Source of the DNA: Cryptomeria japonica | Taxonomy: Eukaryota; Streptophyta; Pinopsida; Cupressales; Cupressaceae | Reading direction: 5' to 3' | Assembly: GCF_030272615.1 (NCBI RefSeq) | Contig: NC_081414.1 | Span: forward strand, 817,604,396-817,668,395 | DNA: 64,000 nucleotides | Part shown: positions 35,225-47,370 of the stretch, piece by piece | How positions within the stretch are numbered: the first letter of the stretch is position 1 | How the letters are laid out: each line of letters opens with the position of its first letter | Notes under the pieces: model-generated | What the model was told of the DNA's origin: nothing | Database searches by the model: none | Seen by the model: only the letters and a program-made list of their open reading frames with translations | Position numbers and translations under genes: made by a program

Positions 35225-36560
35225 CTAAAGAGATGCAATGGAAGGAGTAGGCAGAGGAGTAGACACTGGAGTCAGGGTATCCACCGTGGGAAGACACTCA
35301 TCAAACTGAACATCCCATCGAAACAGGAGCTCTTTGGAATCAGGATCAAACAACCTGTATGCCTTAACATCCTCATAGTAGCCTACAAAATTGAGTGGTC
35401 GGCTCTTCCATTCCATGGCTTTCCTCTGAGAATCAGGAATAAAAGCCCATGCCTCACTGCCAAACACTCAGAAAAAGGAAACATCAGGCTTGTTATGAGA
35501 CCAAGCCTCTTCAGGATTCATGTCAAATAGCCTTGTGAGGCACCTGATTCTGAATATAGTTGGCACAATTGACTACCTCAGCCCAAAAAGATAAATCCAT
35601 GGACCTAGATTGAATCATACAATTCACCATCTCCCGTAAGGTTTTGTTCTTGCACTCAGCGACACCATTCTGTTGAGGGGTGTAGGGAATAGTAAACTGA
35701 TGCTGCAAACCATGCTCAGTGCAAAAATCTCTGAAAGCCTGATTCACATACTCCCTCCCATTATCTGTACGTATCTGCCGAATAGAACAACATGACTATT
35801 TCTTAATAAATGTCTTGAAGATTTGAAATGAATCAAAGACATCAGACTTTTACTTAAGAAAGTACACCCATGTGTGTCTGGAGAAGTCATCAATAAAAGT
35901 GAGCACATACTTGGCCCCATAAAAGGGAGTGGGAAATGACATGAGATCACTGTGAATCAACTCCAAGGGTGCCAAAGCACGAGGGGCTCTTCCCTTTAGA
36001 AAGGGATCTCTATAATGCTTGCCAAGCACACAACCATGACAAACACCATCAGTGCAAGAAATCTGTGGGAGCCTAATAACAAGTGCCTGTGTACTCATCT
36101 GCTGAAGATATCTATAATTGACATGGCCCAAGTGCTCATGCCAAAGCTTACTCACTGAATCTGCATGTGCTATAAGAGAAGAACCAACACCCACAGAGGG
36201 CTCAAATCCATGAAATCTATACAGACGAGATGCAGTATCCACACTCCCAGTAGCCATAACCAAATCAGAGTCATGGAGGTCCCGAATAACCACATCATGT
36301 GGTGAGAACTCAACTATCTTACCAGAGCCAGAGTGGCAAATCTGATAAATGGACAGGAGGTTTGTCGAGATGTCAGGAACAACCAGAACATCCTGCAGAG
36401 TACCCCCATCCAATGAGATAGAATCTGAACCCAAGACTGAAAGTTGAATTGAGTCACCCACTGTAATCCGTGAAGTACCACAAGAGGCAAGAGAAGTAAC
36501 CAACTATTGAGTGTGAGTCATATGGTTAGAAGCACTAGAATCAAGTATCCATGTGGACCC
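35225..36560 (-). pseudogene. Copia C protease-integrase remnant
   Basis: On the minus strand, 36503-35850 shows the GAG-pre-integrase region with the HHCC zinc domain (LWHEHLGHVNYRYLQ ... CHGCVLGKHYRDP), then LELIHSDLMSF and FIDDFSRHTWVYFLK of the core. Next come TPQQNGVAECKNKTLREMV (near 35680), then FGSEAWAFIPDSQRKAMEWK and NFVGYYEDVKAYRLFDPDS (about 35460-35360). Standard Ty1-copia order. Broken. Confidence 0.87.
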
Positions 36561-36659
36561 ATAGGTCAAAGCTCGAGCAGTCAGAGCATGACCTTTCCCT
36601 ATGGAAGGAGAAGATGCCCGAGGTGAGGAGATGTGATGCTGCTGCATGGCTTCCTCTAA

Positions 36660-37521
36660 AGCCTCTAAACGTTTTCAACACCGGGAAATGGGATGTCCTT
36701 CCTTGCCACAAAAACTGCAAGTATCACCTGATTTCTTCTTATTCTTGGAGGAAGACTCACCAGACTGTGAAGATTTCCCATGCTTGGGAAGAAATGGTGG
36801 TTTAGATTCAGACTTGTGAGCAAGCTTGGAGGGATTCTCACTACCTACAGAAGGCTTCTTCAGCTTCAGTTTCTGCTTTTGTTTCTCCTTAAAGGACTGA
36901 GCAACCAATGCTTTGTTCTTGGATCTTGAAAGCATATCCAGCTGAGAAAGATGAGACTGCTCATGAGACAAACACTCACAAAATACATCAAAGGTAGGCA
37001 TGGTGAAACAAACACCCAAGCCATCCATGGTGGAGTAGAAAGCAAAGGCCAAAAACTGAAAAATGACCCTGAAGCTTCGAAAGAATCAAATGAATGCACT
37101 CTATGTCTGTCTTGATCTTGCCACATCCCTGAAGGACAAATCGAGTGGTCTTGAACTTGTTCAAGAAATCCTCAATGGTGGGAAAGGAATCATGTGACAA
37201 AGAAACCAACTCTGCCTCAATCTACAATGCTTGAATCTCATTAACCCTCCTGAAGAGAGACTCAAACTTCAACCACATGGCTCGAGGAGTGAGCAACTCA
37301 TCAAGGTGAAATAAAAGATTGTCGGAGACATGCAAGGAGAGCAAACCCATAGCCTCATCCATCTTGTTCCTGTGCTAAAGAAGCTCATAAGGACGCTGCA
37401 ATACTGGTTGAACCTCATCCAAACAAGACCACAACCCTCATGCCCTGAGGAGCCTTGTGATGCAGGGTTTCTAGGTGTGATAGTTGTGTGAAGTCAACAA
37501 CTCAATTGAAGGATTGGCCAT
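36660..37521 (-). pseudogene. Copia C gag remnant
   Basis: Starts on the minus strand at 37521 with MANPSIELLTSHNYHT. It ends with a Lys-rich stretch and one CCHC knuckle, CSFCGKEGHPISRC, near 36675-36720. Broken. Confidence 0.78.
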
Positions 37522-38834
37522 GAGAAGAAAACTCTGTACCTGCACCTGCTTGTTGGTTTTTTTTATTATGTGATCTTTCAGACTAGACAGAAGATGCAGA
37601 AGGGTTTGTTCATTTTGAGAGTTTTGGTGTTTGTGATTTTTGATATAAATGATAAAAAGAAAGAAAAAACACCCCCCCACAATAGATAAACCCAAACCCT
37701 AGTACATACTAATGAGAAGGAAGTAGTGCATAAGAAAAAAACTTCAAACTGATATCTCATGTACCTGATAAAATTTTTGAGAAAAAAGATCACAAATCTG
37801 AATAGAGCATGTTGAGAGCTTTCCAATGCCTATTTGTTTTTTAAAAATGGAATATGTTTCTCCATTCTACGGTCCCAAAAGTGCAGAAAAGAAGCCCAAC
37901 TTTGACTAGAAAAGAGTACAGTCAAATAGAAGATTCGAAAAAAAAATCCAATTCCACAACATCTGGCTCATAACCAGCTTTTTGATATCTATTCATTCAC
38001 CAAAATCTGACTACGGATGCTCAAGATAGGGCCAAAAAATGAACCCCCCCTCAAAAAGGCTAGAGGGTGGTGGTCCAATGGAGGAGCCAAGCTTCGGTGG
38101 TGCTCTGGTGGCGCACCAGCGGTGCTCCGAGGAGGAGCAGCTGGCAGAGCTGGTGGCTGAGCAGCGGAGTGGAGGTTGTTGTTGTTGGTAGAGTGGAAGT
38201 TGTTGTGCTGGCGGAGCGGAGGTTGCGGCTGCAACGGGGAGGCACAATTGCTGGCGGAGCGCAGCAGGTGGCTGCACAAGAGGGAAGCGGTGCGGCAGGT
38301 AGCTGGAGGGGAGCAGCGCTGGAGAGGAGCTACGCTGGAGGGAGCCGCAGAGGAAGCTATAGGGAATGCTAATGGCGGGGGCAGTGCCAATGGGGGCCGA
38401 ATTGTCAGAGCTGCGGTACTTGCAACCCCACAAAAAATCAAAAATTTTTTTTAAAACTTTCCTTTTTGATTTTTTTTTGCCTCTTTTAACCTTTTTGATT
38501 TTTTTTTGTGATTTTTTTTAAAAAATTAAAAAATTCGGCCTGCATGCTGTAAAAAGGCAAAAAAAAAAAAATTGAATTTTTTTCTCGATTTGTGTGTCAA
38601 AGTCATACGGCCTGGTGTTGGAGAAAAAAATCACCTAGATGCTCAGGAGTAAAAAATGGACAAATTTTATATGACTATAGGGGTTTTTGGGCCTTCTGAG
38701 CAAGATGGAGAGGTCCGTTTAGGCCCAAAATGCACAAAAAAAGGCCTATCCCTAAGCACACAAAAAATTGCCTGAAACCCAAGATCTGCTTCCAATGCAA
38801 AAAATCTCAAAAATAGGAACATATGACTACAAAT
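37522..38834 (-). other. Copia C 5' leader with GC-rich trinucleotide block
   Basis: A 1.3-kb untranslated leader between primer site and gag. It contains a GC-rich block (38040-38420) of imperfect gcagcgg/tggtgg-type triplets that opens several frames by composition. No gene supported. Confidence 0.6.
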
Positions 38835-38850
38835 CTGAGTTCTAATACCA
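38835..38850 (-). other. Copia C primer binding site
   Basis: The minus strand reads TGGTATTAGAACTCAG immediately after the 5' LTR, an initiator tRNA-Met-like primer site with decay. Confidence 0.75.
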
Positions 38851-39221
38851 TGTTGGAGTTGAGAAACACAACACCACAGGAGCCTAAAGATCTTCTGCAA
38901 GCTAAAACAATCTGTTACAAGGAGAAGCAATGAAGCAAGAACAATCTGTAGAACAAAAAACACAAGAAAATATGCTCAAAAGAGGAGAGCTCAATATTCA
39001 CAAAAAATGTGTAGTGTCATAATGATACAAAGAAAAGAAAAATAACCTCTAATAGGTCAAGAAACCCTAAAAGGGAAAACCTAGGCTTGCACATAATAAT
39101 TAATAAAAGAATTAATTATTGTGCACCTAGTGTTAGCTTAAGTGTAAAAAGCTAATAGGGAACTTAAAAAATTAAACAAATATTGTTTAATTAATCAAGT
39201 AAATAGCCAATTACTCTAACA
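38851..39221 (-). repeat. Copia C 5' LTR
   Basis: 371 bp, near-copy of 33038-33406. Followed on the plus strand by tttta. Confidence 0.9.
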
Positions 39222-39579
39222 TTTTAGTCTATCCCCAAATCTAAATTTCTTGTTTATGGAAAGAATGGATTTAAAAATTAGATTTGGGTGAGTTTAAACC
39301 CCCCCCGCTAAAAAAAATAAAAAATCATTTTTGATTCTCTCATTCAATGTTTGAATGGTAAAATTAGTTTATTGAGTGTGTAATTAGCATTTCATTTATT
39401 TGAAATTTTCCCAATATGAGGGTTATGCTGGTAAAATTTTCCCAGATTTAGTTGCCTGGAAGAGAAAGTGTTTCAAAAGAATTTTATATTCATCCTCTGG
39501 TTTTTTTCAAAGAGTTGCATTCCCTTTTTATTTTCCCTATCATTTTATGAGTATTTATGTGTTTGGAGTTTACTGTTTA
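39222..39579 (+). repeat. LARD3 5' LTR, middle piece
   Basis: LTR sequence between copia C and the solo LTR insertion, AT-rich. No gene seen. Confidence 0.65.
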
Positions 39580-40612
39580 TGTTATGCCCCGCTAGGAACC
39601 CTAAAGGAAAAAAACACTACTAAGCAACTAAAGGGTGAAATATTTAAAAAAAAAAAAGATTAAGTGCATCAATAATCACATTGCATGTTTAATAACACAA
39701 GTAGAAGTCTAACAAATGAAATCCTAAAGGGTTACCAATGAAGATTACTTCGTAACTAAAACAACATCATAAGGTTAATCCAATTATCCATCTAATTAGG
39801 GAACTCAATTACATTTAATTAAATCATATTCATAAACTGAATTCCACATAGAAAGGTTTAAAGTGTTACAATATATTTACTTGAAGTGAAGCATTTACAC
39901 ATAAGAATAAAGATAAATGAAATAACATACATTCAACTGAATTAAGATTATACTATTCAATATTTACATGACTTTGAATAGTACAAATGAAACATGTAAA
40001 TTACAATGCCAAGGTTATATAGTTTACTGATACAATGACCACATGGGTCTCAAATATACAAAAATCATGAATATGAGCTGATACATGAATCTGAACCAAA
40101 GGTACACCAATGAAGCCAATGCTCGCATGAAGGTACAAACAAAGATATCCGATGGGAAGTGGCACTACCACCTGACCATGTGATCCCAAAATGGAATCAC
40201 CCCACCATGCTAGGAGATAGCAGAGACCCTCAAGCAAGCATAAACAAGACAAGTACGATAGTACAACATGACTCTACTATACTCATGTGGCTTGACTCAC
40301 AATACACTAGTGACCCTAAGGAGAGAGTGTCATTGCATAGATTAAGATAGTTACCCTAGGTAGGCCTTCATAGGTCCCAACCCCCATCCAAGGTTATCCT
40401 GGTAACCTTTTCTGAACCTTCAACTCCATCTAAGTATCATGCAGACCCTACCAATCCTTCGAGAAGACAAGGTGGTAGGTTTTCCATTCCAGGCCTTCCC
40501 ACTACACCTTGAGCCTATACGAGCACTCAACCATGTGTGGGGTATAATATCTTAATTAGCATTATAACTACCCACCCCCTAATCAATTATTAGATTATCA
40601 CTTATTAACTGA

Positions 40613-40664
40613 CTTTCGAGGGGTTATCCTGTCAACCACTTCGGGTGCGGGTCCCTCTCGAAAG
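40613..40664 (-). promoter_or_regulatory. Conserved LTR stem-loop (solo LTR E copy)
   Basis: Perfect 8-bp stem CTTTCGAG / CTCGAAAG, extendable by three G-C pairs across a one-base bulge. Relative to LARD2 the innermost pair is G-C instead of T-A. The loop has CCCGAAGTGG. Confidence 0.65.
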
Positions 40665-41262
40665 CCACTCTCTCATAGGACACTAACAGGTACGATCTCT
40701 CTATGAGAACCCTATGGTGAAATTGACAAACATATCTAATCCTAACAAAATATAGGTGAAGGATACACAAATCAATAACCCAGGATTGACCATTTGGAAC
40801 AAAACACACAAAAGTTCACATCAATAGGGTTATACTACAACACCTGATCAATAGGGTACATCAACTATTATGACTTGACGACAACTTGAAAATAGAATTG
40901 CAATGTAAATAAGCTTTTACCAAAAATACCATTTACCCTAAAGATCCTAATACAGGCAATCTTTTTAAAACAGTCAAAAGTATTAAATACTCGCAAATAT
41001 CAATATTCAAGAAATATAGAAAATACAACAAGGTTGATAAACAAGATTCAGAGTCATCATTTGTCCAGTAAGGCTAAAATTAACCACATTTAAAGAAATA
41101 AAAATAAACCCCCCAACATATATTCATGATTAATTTATAAAGAAACCCAAATATATGTTTTCATTAAAATGAAATAAATTCTGAATTAAATATATATATA
41201 ATAATATAATATATGTATATGAATATATATTCATCAAATATATACAACATAAATATATCACA

Positions 41263-41310
<48 letters not shown>
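41263..41310. repeat. TA dinucleotide microsatellite
   Basis: A nearly pure TA run of about 45 bp in solo LTR E. A second, shorter TA run followed by ttta repeats lies at 41415-41452. Confidence 0.9.
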
Positions 41311-41312
<2 letters not shown>

Positions 41313-41547
41313 AAACATAAAAACTAAATTCTATGAATATACTCTGATTCCCAAATATCCCAAAACAATATTACATTATTATTTCTTTTAAAAACTATAT
41401 ACATATATAAAAACATATATATATATATATATATTTATTTATTTATTTATTTTTACCAAATATAAAAAAATAAAATAAAATTCCAAATTTCATAACCCAC
41501 TGCTCAGCATTGCACGCACAGGGAAGGGCAAAAATAGGTTTGGTTTC

Positions 41548-41660
41548 TTGGTAGCTTTGCTACCATATGGTAGCATGCTACCATACGATACTGCTACCTT
41601 ACGGTAGCACTGCTACTGCTACCATATGGCAGCTTTGGTACTGTCAGTAGCAAGCTACTG
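41548..41660. repeat. Palindrome cluster in solo LTR E
   Basis: Contains the perfect 16-bp palindrome GCTACCATATGGTAGC at 41559-41574, plus near-copies (gctaccttacggtagc, gctaccatatggcagc) and ATGCTACC units. It occupies the place of the GC-rich block of the other LARD LTRs. Confidence 0.75.
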
Positions 41661-43657
41661 CCCCCTCTCCCAATATTTTTTGTTTTTAATTTTTTTTTTT
41701 AAATTCTTTTAATTTTTTTTTATTTTATAAAAGATTAAAAAGAAACTCATTCCCAACACTCTGAGAAAACAAAGTTGAATAAAATCACAAACATTAAAAA
41801 AAAACCTAATTTATTTTCAAATAAGTTTCTAGGCAAACAAATAATTGGAAGACTCCCCAAACAACAAATTTTTAGGCAAAATTATGAGGATAACAAGTCA
41901 TAAGGCAAAATTTTAAACCCAAACATTCTAATTTTCTCCACACCCAGGAAGAACACAAACACACTCAAGAAGAAGAAATTCCCAAAAAATTTACCAGCAT
42001 AACTTTCCTTTCATAATAAATTCCAAAATTCACACAATAGCCAAACCAATTCCTTTCCCAAACTAGGAAATAAGGAATTTAAACACAAATTTTAAAACTT
42101 GAAATAAACCCAGGAAGAATCAATTTTCTAAATTAAAAATCCATCTCCTTCAAAGTTGACAAACTAATTCTGGAAAGAGTTTAAACAACCAAAATCTATT
42201 CCATTTCCCAAATTTAAACCAATTTCAAAACTCCCCAAACAAAGATCTTTCAAGAAATCAATACACACAGAGGTATTTCCAAAGCTAAATTTCAAATTTT
42301 CAAAACCAAATAAAGATAAGAAAACACCCAACCTGTGATAGCAATCCTGGAAGAATACTCTACAAACCACCTGAATCAAATCTCCAAGCTCTAGTTCTGG
42401 TTTCCAATTTGGCCTCCAAAAATTTCTCCTCCCTTCATTCTCGTGAGCTCTCAGGCATATATGGAGAAAAATATTTCAACCTAAAATTTTAGGTTGAAAA
42501 TGTTTTCTCGTCCAATCACAATTTTCAATTTAAAAATTACTTTTCTAATTTCTTTCAAAAAGGTAAATGGAAATTTCATTTTTTTAAAATCATTTCTTTT
42601 CTCAATAGAATTTAATCAACTTTTCCTAAAAAGTGATAAAGGCAATAATTTAACTCTATTTTTATTTATTTTTTAAATCTAAAAAGCAATAGCATGCAAT
42701 TAACTTTATTTATTTTTCCACTTGATTTAAATATGATCACTTTTCCAATATAATGCAATTATCAATTTAAATTTAATAACTTCATTCAATTAACTAAGTC
42801 TATAACACAAAGGCATAATAATACATAAATTAAATACACCAACTATGAAATGATGCCATACACTCAAATAAATAATCTAACCCACTAGGGCACACAAAAC
42901 GAGAAAAAACCATACGAAGACTCTGAAAAAATCAAACGAACAAAACTCGAAGATCGAACAAACGGAAGAGACAACCAACTAACGACACTCACATGAGTGT
43001 AACTGAGGGTAAGAGTTAGGATCAACAACTATCTCCTCCACTCCCATCAGACAAATAAGGCATGCTCAGACCTGTGAAGCCAGGTGGAGACAATACCCCG
43101 TACCTACCCGGTACTTGTACTTGCAATGTTCTGCATCATCCAACCACACATGCATATAGATGAATATATATAATCAGACATGACATGCACATCGATGGAG
43201 AAGAATCATGACATTCCCTGTCTCACCGAAGTGTGAATGAAAATCATCCCCTTGCAACCCATACACTTGGAAACATGCAACATATAAATAACACATCGCA
43301 TAGGTAAGGTATAAGTGTCAGTCCATGACAATAATCTATAAAAATAGCATTAATCAAAAGTACTGAAATATTGTAAGAAAGCATACGTTGCATATCTAGT
43401 AAATGCATGAAATAACATCGAATAAGTCTGAATAAAGTATAGCAGTAATGTAACAACTGAAAAGTCAACTAAAGTAAAATATAAGTCTAACAAGTTTGAT
43501 CAAGAAGGGGTACTACAGTTTTTTTTTTTTTAAATCATAATGTATTCTGGAAAAATTTCCCAGAAAATTTCTGAGAAAACTTCTGAGATTATACACAGTG
43601 GATGGGGGTTTGTTTTAAATTCAAAACAAAAAATAAAGCAAAAAATTAATTATATTG

Positions 43658-43813
43658 GGGAGGGGGTTGGCAAGCCATGGCCCTCGACCCATGGTTGGGG
43701 GAGTTGTAGCTTCCCTAGGCCATGGGGAGATGCCTCGGCTATGGAGGCCAAGGCTATTGGGAGACCACGACATGGTCCCCACAGCAACCTCCCTTCCCAT
43801 TGGTAAGGGAGCC
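43658..43813. repeat. GC-rich variable block in LARD3 LTR
   Basis: Repeats of ccatgg, cccatgg and ccatgggg character, self-complementary in part, in AT-rich surroundings. Sequence unrelated to the equivalent blocks in LARD1 and LARD2. Frames across it are composition artefacts. Confidence 0.55.
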
Positions 43814-44060
43814 CACAAAAAAAATAAAAATATAAAGTTTAATTTTATTTTGTTTTAAAAGGTTTTTTTTATGTTAATTTTTAATTAATATATATATAGT
43901 GTTTTGTATATATATATATATGTATAGATAAAACATAGAAATGGAGGTTCTATATATAGAGATTGCTCTTCAAAGTTGAACATACCACAAGCAAATAAAA
44001 CCACAAAACTGGGGCTCTATATAATAGGTCACTTCTTTAGACTTGAAAATACTCCACAAT

Positions 44061-44288
44061 AAAACAACTTCCCAGTACAGACGAACACAAAGTTGGCCAG
44101 AAAAATTAGAATAGAAAATAATTCATAGATATATTATAGCTAGACCCACTACAAAATGTGTAATAGAATAGAATAAAACAACTTCCCAGTACAGACGAAC
44201 ACAAAGTTGGCCAGAAAAATTAGAATAGAAAATAATTCATAGATATATTATAGCTAGACCCACTACAAAATGTGTAATAGAATAGAAT
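44061..44288. repeat. 114-bp tandem duplication
   Basis: 44061-44174 and 44175-44288 are near-identical (aaaacaacttcccagtacag ...). They lie in what would be the 3' untranslated part of the ARF1 retrocopy. Confidence 0.9.
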
Positions 44289-44357
44289 AACTGCAGCTAT
44301 CATAATTCCAATGCAGCCTTGTAAAAATGCACCCCTTTACTTGTCCACGTTTCATCC

Positions 44358-44912
<555 letters not shown>

Positions 44913-45720
44913 TCAAAAACTCGACAGGTACGCAAAATCTTCAGGGATCCAAATGAAATTGTTTGAATTGTTTTGTTTATATTTTTTATTATGCATGGAG
45001 AGACATATATAATTTGGAAATGGATATAATAGATAAGTTATTTGAAAGAAAATGGAAATGATTATTTTAATTTGCAAAATTAAATAATATTTTATTTGGA
45101 AATTTGGAAAATTAAATAAAATATTATTTGGAAATTTTGAAAATTAAATAATGTATTATTTGTGAAATTTCAAAATTAAATAATATATTACTTGGGGAAT
45201 TTGGGAATGGGAAATGAAAAAAAAAAAGATATAGTTGGAAATTTAATGATATTTTCATTTTAGAGAAATATTGATTAATTTTATATTTTTACAATTATTG
45301 GAAAATAGGCAAATTATATAATTGTAATTTTGGTATTGAAATTATTATGTAATGATGACTTTTCCAATGATGTATTTTAAAAATTTAGATTAATTAGAAA
45401 ACTTTGGTCAATTTGTATTTTAACGAAATGGAAAAATTAACGTCACATTAGAGTAGAAAAGATGTGTATTTTCATTTACTATATTCACATTTGCTTTCAA
45501 AAATTGCAAGTCCTTGATTTTGAGTATTGATTGTTTTCATGTTGTTGATTTGTAACTAGTCATGTCTTTTATCAGAGAGTCATCAATTGGTTATCTGTGT
45601 ACAAGGGATTGCTTGGTCAAGTGGTTTTCTATTGCTTTGAACTTCGTATACTATTTCTTGTGTATACCTTGGTTTTGGGAGTTTGTCTAATTTGTGGTTA
45701 AGTGTCATATGGGAGAGTGG

Positions 45721-45772
45721 CTTTCGAGTGGGGGTCGCGCCCAAAGTGGTAAGAAGGATAACCCATCAAAAA
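45721..45772 (+). promoter_or_regulatory. Conserved LTR stem-loop (LARD3 copy, decayed)
   Basis: The 5' arm CTTTCGAG and loop CCCAAAGTGG are kept. The 3' arm has decayed to ATCAAAAA. Confidence 0.5.
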
Positions 45773-46963
45773 ATTTCTAAGAAAGTGATAACTTAATAAT
45801 TTATTAGGGGGTTTGGTAGATGGAAACACTAAATAAGATAAGTGTGTCTCACGCATGGGTTGAGTGCCAGTACAGACTCAGGATGTAGTGAGAAGGCCTG
45901 GAATGGCAAACCAACAACCTTGTCAACACGAAAAGATTGTTTGGGTCCACATGAGACTTGGATGGGGCCAGAGGTTTGGGAGAGGTTGCCAGGGTAACCC
46001 AATGGATGGGGGTCAGGACCTATGGAGGCCTGCCAGGGTAACCATACCAAGCTATGTGATGACACTCTTCCCTTATGTTCACTAGTGTGCAGTTTGTGTT
46101 GCTTTTGCTTGGAGCACTATTGTGGGAGTCATATCTAGTTGTTTATGATTTTTGTGAGTACCTAATATTCATGTTAGATCTTGTGAGGCTTATGATGGAA
46201 TGCGAGGATTTAGTTTCATTGGTGCTCCAATTGCTCTCTTGTATTTACTCTATATTATGTTTCAAATGGGTCCTCTTTCTTCTTCTTCGATCATCCATGT
46301 ATCTCTTGGACCTTATGTGGTCATATGTATCATTTTTTTTGGTACGCCTTGATGGAAAGGTGTAATTTATGTGAACCTTATGTATTTTTCACCCATTATT
46401 TATTAAGAAAGGTCTTGCATTTGAAGCAAACCTGGAGATGTAGCCCATTAGGGGTGAACTATGATATCAATTTTGGTGTTGTATGGTGTATGTGTTCATT
46501 TGGTTCCTTTTTGTTTTGGATATATGAATGGCATTATGGTTTAAATGTATAATATAATTTAGATGATATTAATCTTAAATGCATGTCTGAAGTTATCAAT
46601 TAGATGCAGTAATATGGATTATGATGTAATGTAGCTAATGGCAGATGTATATATTCTAACATGCTAGTTAAATCTCTTATGGAATTTAATTTCTATGTCC
46701 TTGTGGTAATCATTTTTTCATGAGTATGTTTAATGATTCACATTGTTAATTAGATTAATAAACCTTAATGTTCATTGGATTAATCGAGTAATCTTCATTG
46801 GAAACCCTTTAGGTGTTTAAGTTAAGTCTTTTGCTTGTGCAAATGTTGTTGCAATATTTAATTTAATGCATCTTTAAGTTCTTTAATGTTAAAAAAATTT
46901 ATTTTCACTCTTTTTGAGATTTTTAGTTGAATCCTTTAGGGTTTCTTGATGGGGCATTACATT

Positions 46964-46976
46964 TGGTATCAGAGCC
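46964..46976 (+). other. LARD3 primer binding site
   Basis: TGGTATCAGAGCC, a perfect initiator tRNA-Met complement, two bases after the LTR end, followed by the conserved gttgcaaacatt leader. Confidence 0.88.
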
Positions 46977-47118
46977 AAAAGTTGCAAACATTAGATCTTT
47001 GGTGTAGCTTGTGCCCTTAGTTGGTGTGATGTGTATAGTCTTGATGTTGTATTCTCTTGACTAACCCATTGGGTTGGATAGTGCTTGTCTTAAATCTGAA
47101 AGTATGAAATGTGCTTGT
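46977..47118 (+). other. LARD3 internal region, first piece
   Basis: Homologous to LARD2 16538-16940 with some loss. Ends in cttgt, one copy of the duplication flanking solo LTR F. Confidence 0.75.
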
Positions 47119-47210
47119 TGTAATAACCCATTATACTTAACCCAACAAAATTTGAACACTTTTTTTTTTGTTTACTTTAATCATTTGTGTTTGATTCAAT
47201 CGCACACTCT

Positions 47211-47370
47211 GGGCATCCATCCATTAGGATTAGGCATTCATCCATCTGGGATGAGCATCTAACCATACGGGTTAGGCATTTGTCCATACAGAACAAGGGA
47301 TTTCATCTATCCAATTATGGGATAGGCATCTACCCATACGGGGTAGGCATCTATCCAATTGGGATAGGAG
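47211..47370. repeat. Minisatellite in solo LTR F
   Basis: Degenerate units of about 20-24 bp based on ggcatctacccatacgggg; the core CCATACGG is nearly self-complementary. A longer version of the array lies at 53330-53557. Confidence 0.8.

Larger units (their letters stand above)
33038..39221 (-). mobile_element. Copia C: Ty1-copia retrotransposon on the minus strand, decayed
   Basis: A 6.2-kb element with short LTRs (369 and 371 bp) and a tttta duplication at 33033-33037 and 39222-39226. On the minus strand the order is 5' LTR, primer site, a 1.3-kb leader, gag, protease, integrase, reverse transcriptase, RNase H, purine tract, 3' LTR. All parts are recognisable, but it is broken in many places (more than ten). 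About ten differences in the first 180 bp of the LTRs suggest an age between copia B and LARD2. It belongs to a different copia lineage from A, B and D. Confidence 0.9.
39580..43517 (-). mobile_element. Solo LTR E: LARD-related, 3.9 kb, minus strand
   Basis: The minus strand starts TGTAGTACCCC and ends GGGGCATAACA, exactly the LARD terminal style, with no internal region attached. Flanks gttta (39575-39579) and gtttt (43518-43522) fit a 5-bp duplication with one change. It carries the conserved stem-loop (40613-40664), the TTCCAGGATTGC block (42326-42359), a palindromic GC-richer block (41548-41660) and TA microsatellites. A solo LTR is what unequal recombination between the two LTRs of an element leaves behind. 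Confidence 0.8.

Noticed and set aside
37989-38454. Proline/alanine/serine-rich frames on both strands
   Set aside because: They lie in the untranslated leader of copia C within a GC-rich triplet block; no conserved domain and no start context to favour one frame.
45829-46552. Several 73-96-codon frames in the LARD3 LTR
   Set aside because: The homologous LTR positions in LARD1 and LARD2 do not keep these frames; this is LTR sequence.
47211-47370. Regularly spaced repeats as a CRISPR array
   Set aside because: Units are degenerate, with no distinct spacers, in a plant LTR; it is a minisatellite.
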